From the NCBI GenBank assembly GCA_943330985.1, contig CALQJV010000086.1, positions 1 through 6,101 of the forward strand: a stretch of 6,101 nucleotides of DNA, written 5' to 3'. Under the pieces are notes generated by a model, which searched no databases, was not told where the DNA came from, and saw only the letters and a program-made list of their open reading frames with translations. This document shows positions 5,610-6,101 of the stretch, in pieces; within the stretch, counting starts at the first letter, position 1; every line of letters starts with the position of its first letter. The stretch comes from Chitinophaga pinensis (GTDB lineage Bacteria > Bacteroidota > Bacteroidia > M30B66). The position numbers were made by a program, and so were the translations under genes.

Positions 5610-6101
5610 ATGATTGATTTATCTATTTCCCCTTTATTGAGTATTCTTATTGTATTTGGCCTCGCGCTTCTCACTCAAATTTCCATCTATCTGTTTAATT
5701 TTCTTAGTCTTGCGCTTTATAAAAACAAGCAACCTACGTTTCAAACGCCGCCCGTATCGGTTGTAATTTGCGCAAGAAATGAAGAAGAAAATCTTGAGAA
5801 GTTTCTACCTCTTGTTCTCGAACAAGATTACCCAAAATTTGAAGTCATAGTTGTGAACGATTGTTCATTCGATAATTCATACGATTTATTGAAGTCTCTT
5901 GCTCATAAATACAAACACCTGAAAGTAGCCGATATCAAAGAAGTGGAAGGCCGCGAACATGGAAAGAAATTCGCTATGACCATTGGAATCAAGGCTGCAC
6001 AATACGATACACTTGTTCTGACTGATGCTGAGTGTTATCCTTCGAGCAACCATTGGATTAGTAGCATTTTGGAATCGTATGGACCTGGAAAACAAATTGT
6101 G
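5610..6101 (+). CDS. Membrane-anchored family 2 glycosyltransferase, N-terminal part (3' end outside window)
   Basis: The frame runs from ATG 5610 to the window edge, 164 residues without a stop. An in-frame TAA sits immediately before the ATG and the next in-frame ATG is at codon 123, so the start is well fixed. Residues about 8-36 form a membrane segment, followed by the start of a GT-A fold catalytic domain. It contains SVVICARNEEENL (50-62), the nucleotide-binding strand and helix; EQDYPKFEVIVVNDCSFDNS (71-90) with Asp84; and LVLTDAECYPSSNHWI (135-150), which holds the metal-site motif in the form Asp139-Ala-Glu141. Family 2 enzymes of this layout transfer a sugar from a nucleotide-sugar to a lipid or polysaccharide acceptor at the cytoplasmic face of the inner membrane. 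The acceptor here is unknown, and the C-terminal membrane helices expected for such proteins are not in view. It is divergent from tgt. Confidence 0.9.
   Translation, partial: MIDLSISPLLSILIVFGLALLTQISIYLFNFLSLALYKNKQPTFQTPPVSVVICARNEEENLEKFLPLVLEQDYPKFEVIVVNDCSFDNSYDLLKSLAHKYKHLKVADIKEVEGREHGKKFAMTIGIKAAQYDTLVLTDAECYPSSNHWISSILESYGPGKQIV

Noticed and set aside
5886..6095. 69-codon minus-strand open frame at the right end
   Set aside because: It is antisense to the glycosyltransferase, whose motifs are unmistakable in the plus frame.
1..6101. Mobile elements, CRISPR arrays, tRNA or rRNA genes, toxin-antitoxin or phage-defence cassettes
   Set aside because: I found no transposase, terminal repeats, spaced direct repeats, cloverleaf-like sequence or defence-type gene pair. 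The NYN-CSD gene has no adjacent antitoxin-like partner.

Overview
The window looks like an ordinary chromosomal stretch from a member of the Bacteroidota. The case rests on several signs. Base composition is moderately AT-rich, starts lack clear Shine-Dalgarno sequences, and TAnnTTTG-type -7 promoter elements sit in front of three genes. The protein families also read as Bacteroidota versions: a BamA/TamA-type barrel with an 'IRAW...SLGPG' loop, a NYN-cold-shock fusion, and a tgt/LptF-LptG pair. I cannot fix the order or genus; Bacteroidales or a Flavobacteriia relative are both possible.

Layout. Plus strand, 1-1982: the 3' end of a BamA/TamA-family outer-membrane barrel gene, then one base later a family III (CaiB/BaiF) CoA-transferase. 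A strong inverted repeat that starts inside the transferase stop codon closes this unit. It also lies between convergent genes and can serve both strands. Minus strand, 2043-2996: a NYN-domain ribonuclease-like protein fused to a C-terminal cold-shock RNA-binding domain. It has its own roughly 200-base AT-rich leader (2997-3213), which contains a GC-cored palindrome. Minus strand, 3295-5513: tgt (tRNA-guanine transglycosylase) followed by an LptF/LptG-family permease, joined by a 4-base ATGA overlap, with a likely AT-rich terminator after the permease. Plus strand, 5610 to the window end: the N-terminal part of a membrane-anchored family 2 glycosyltransferase, divergent from tgt across a 96-base promoter region.

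Functional theme. Three of the six genes concern the envelope: barrel assembly or secretion, lipopolysaccharide transport, and glycosyl transfer. Two concern RNA: queuosine modification of tRNA and a NYN-CSD RNA-acting protein. The CoA-transferase is metabolic, with unknown substrate.

I see no mobile element, CRISPR array, tRNA or rRNA gene, or defence cassette, and nothing that amounts to a new multi-gene system. The points most worth a second look are the NYN-cold-shock fusion with its long palindrome-bearing leader, and a Tgt in which all three expected zinc-binding cysteines are absent.
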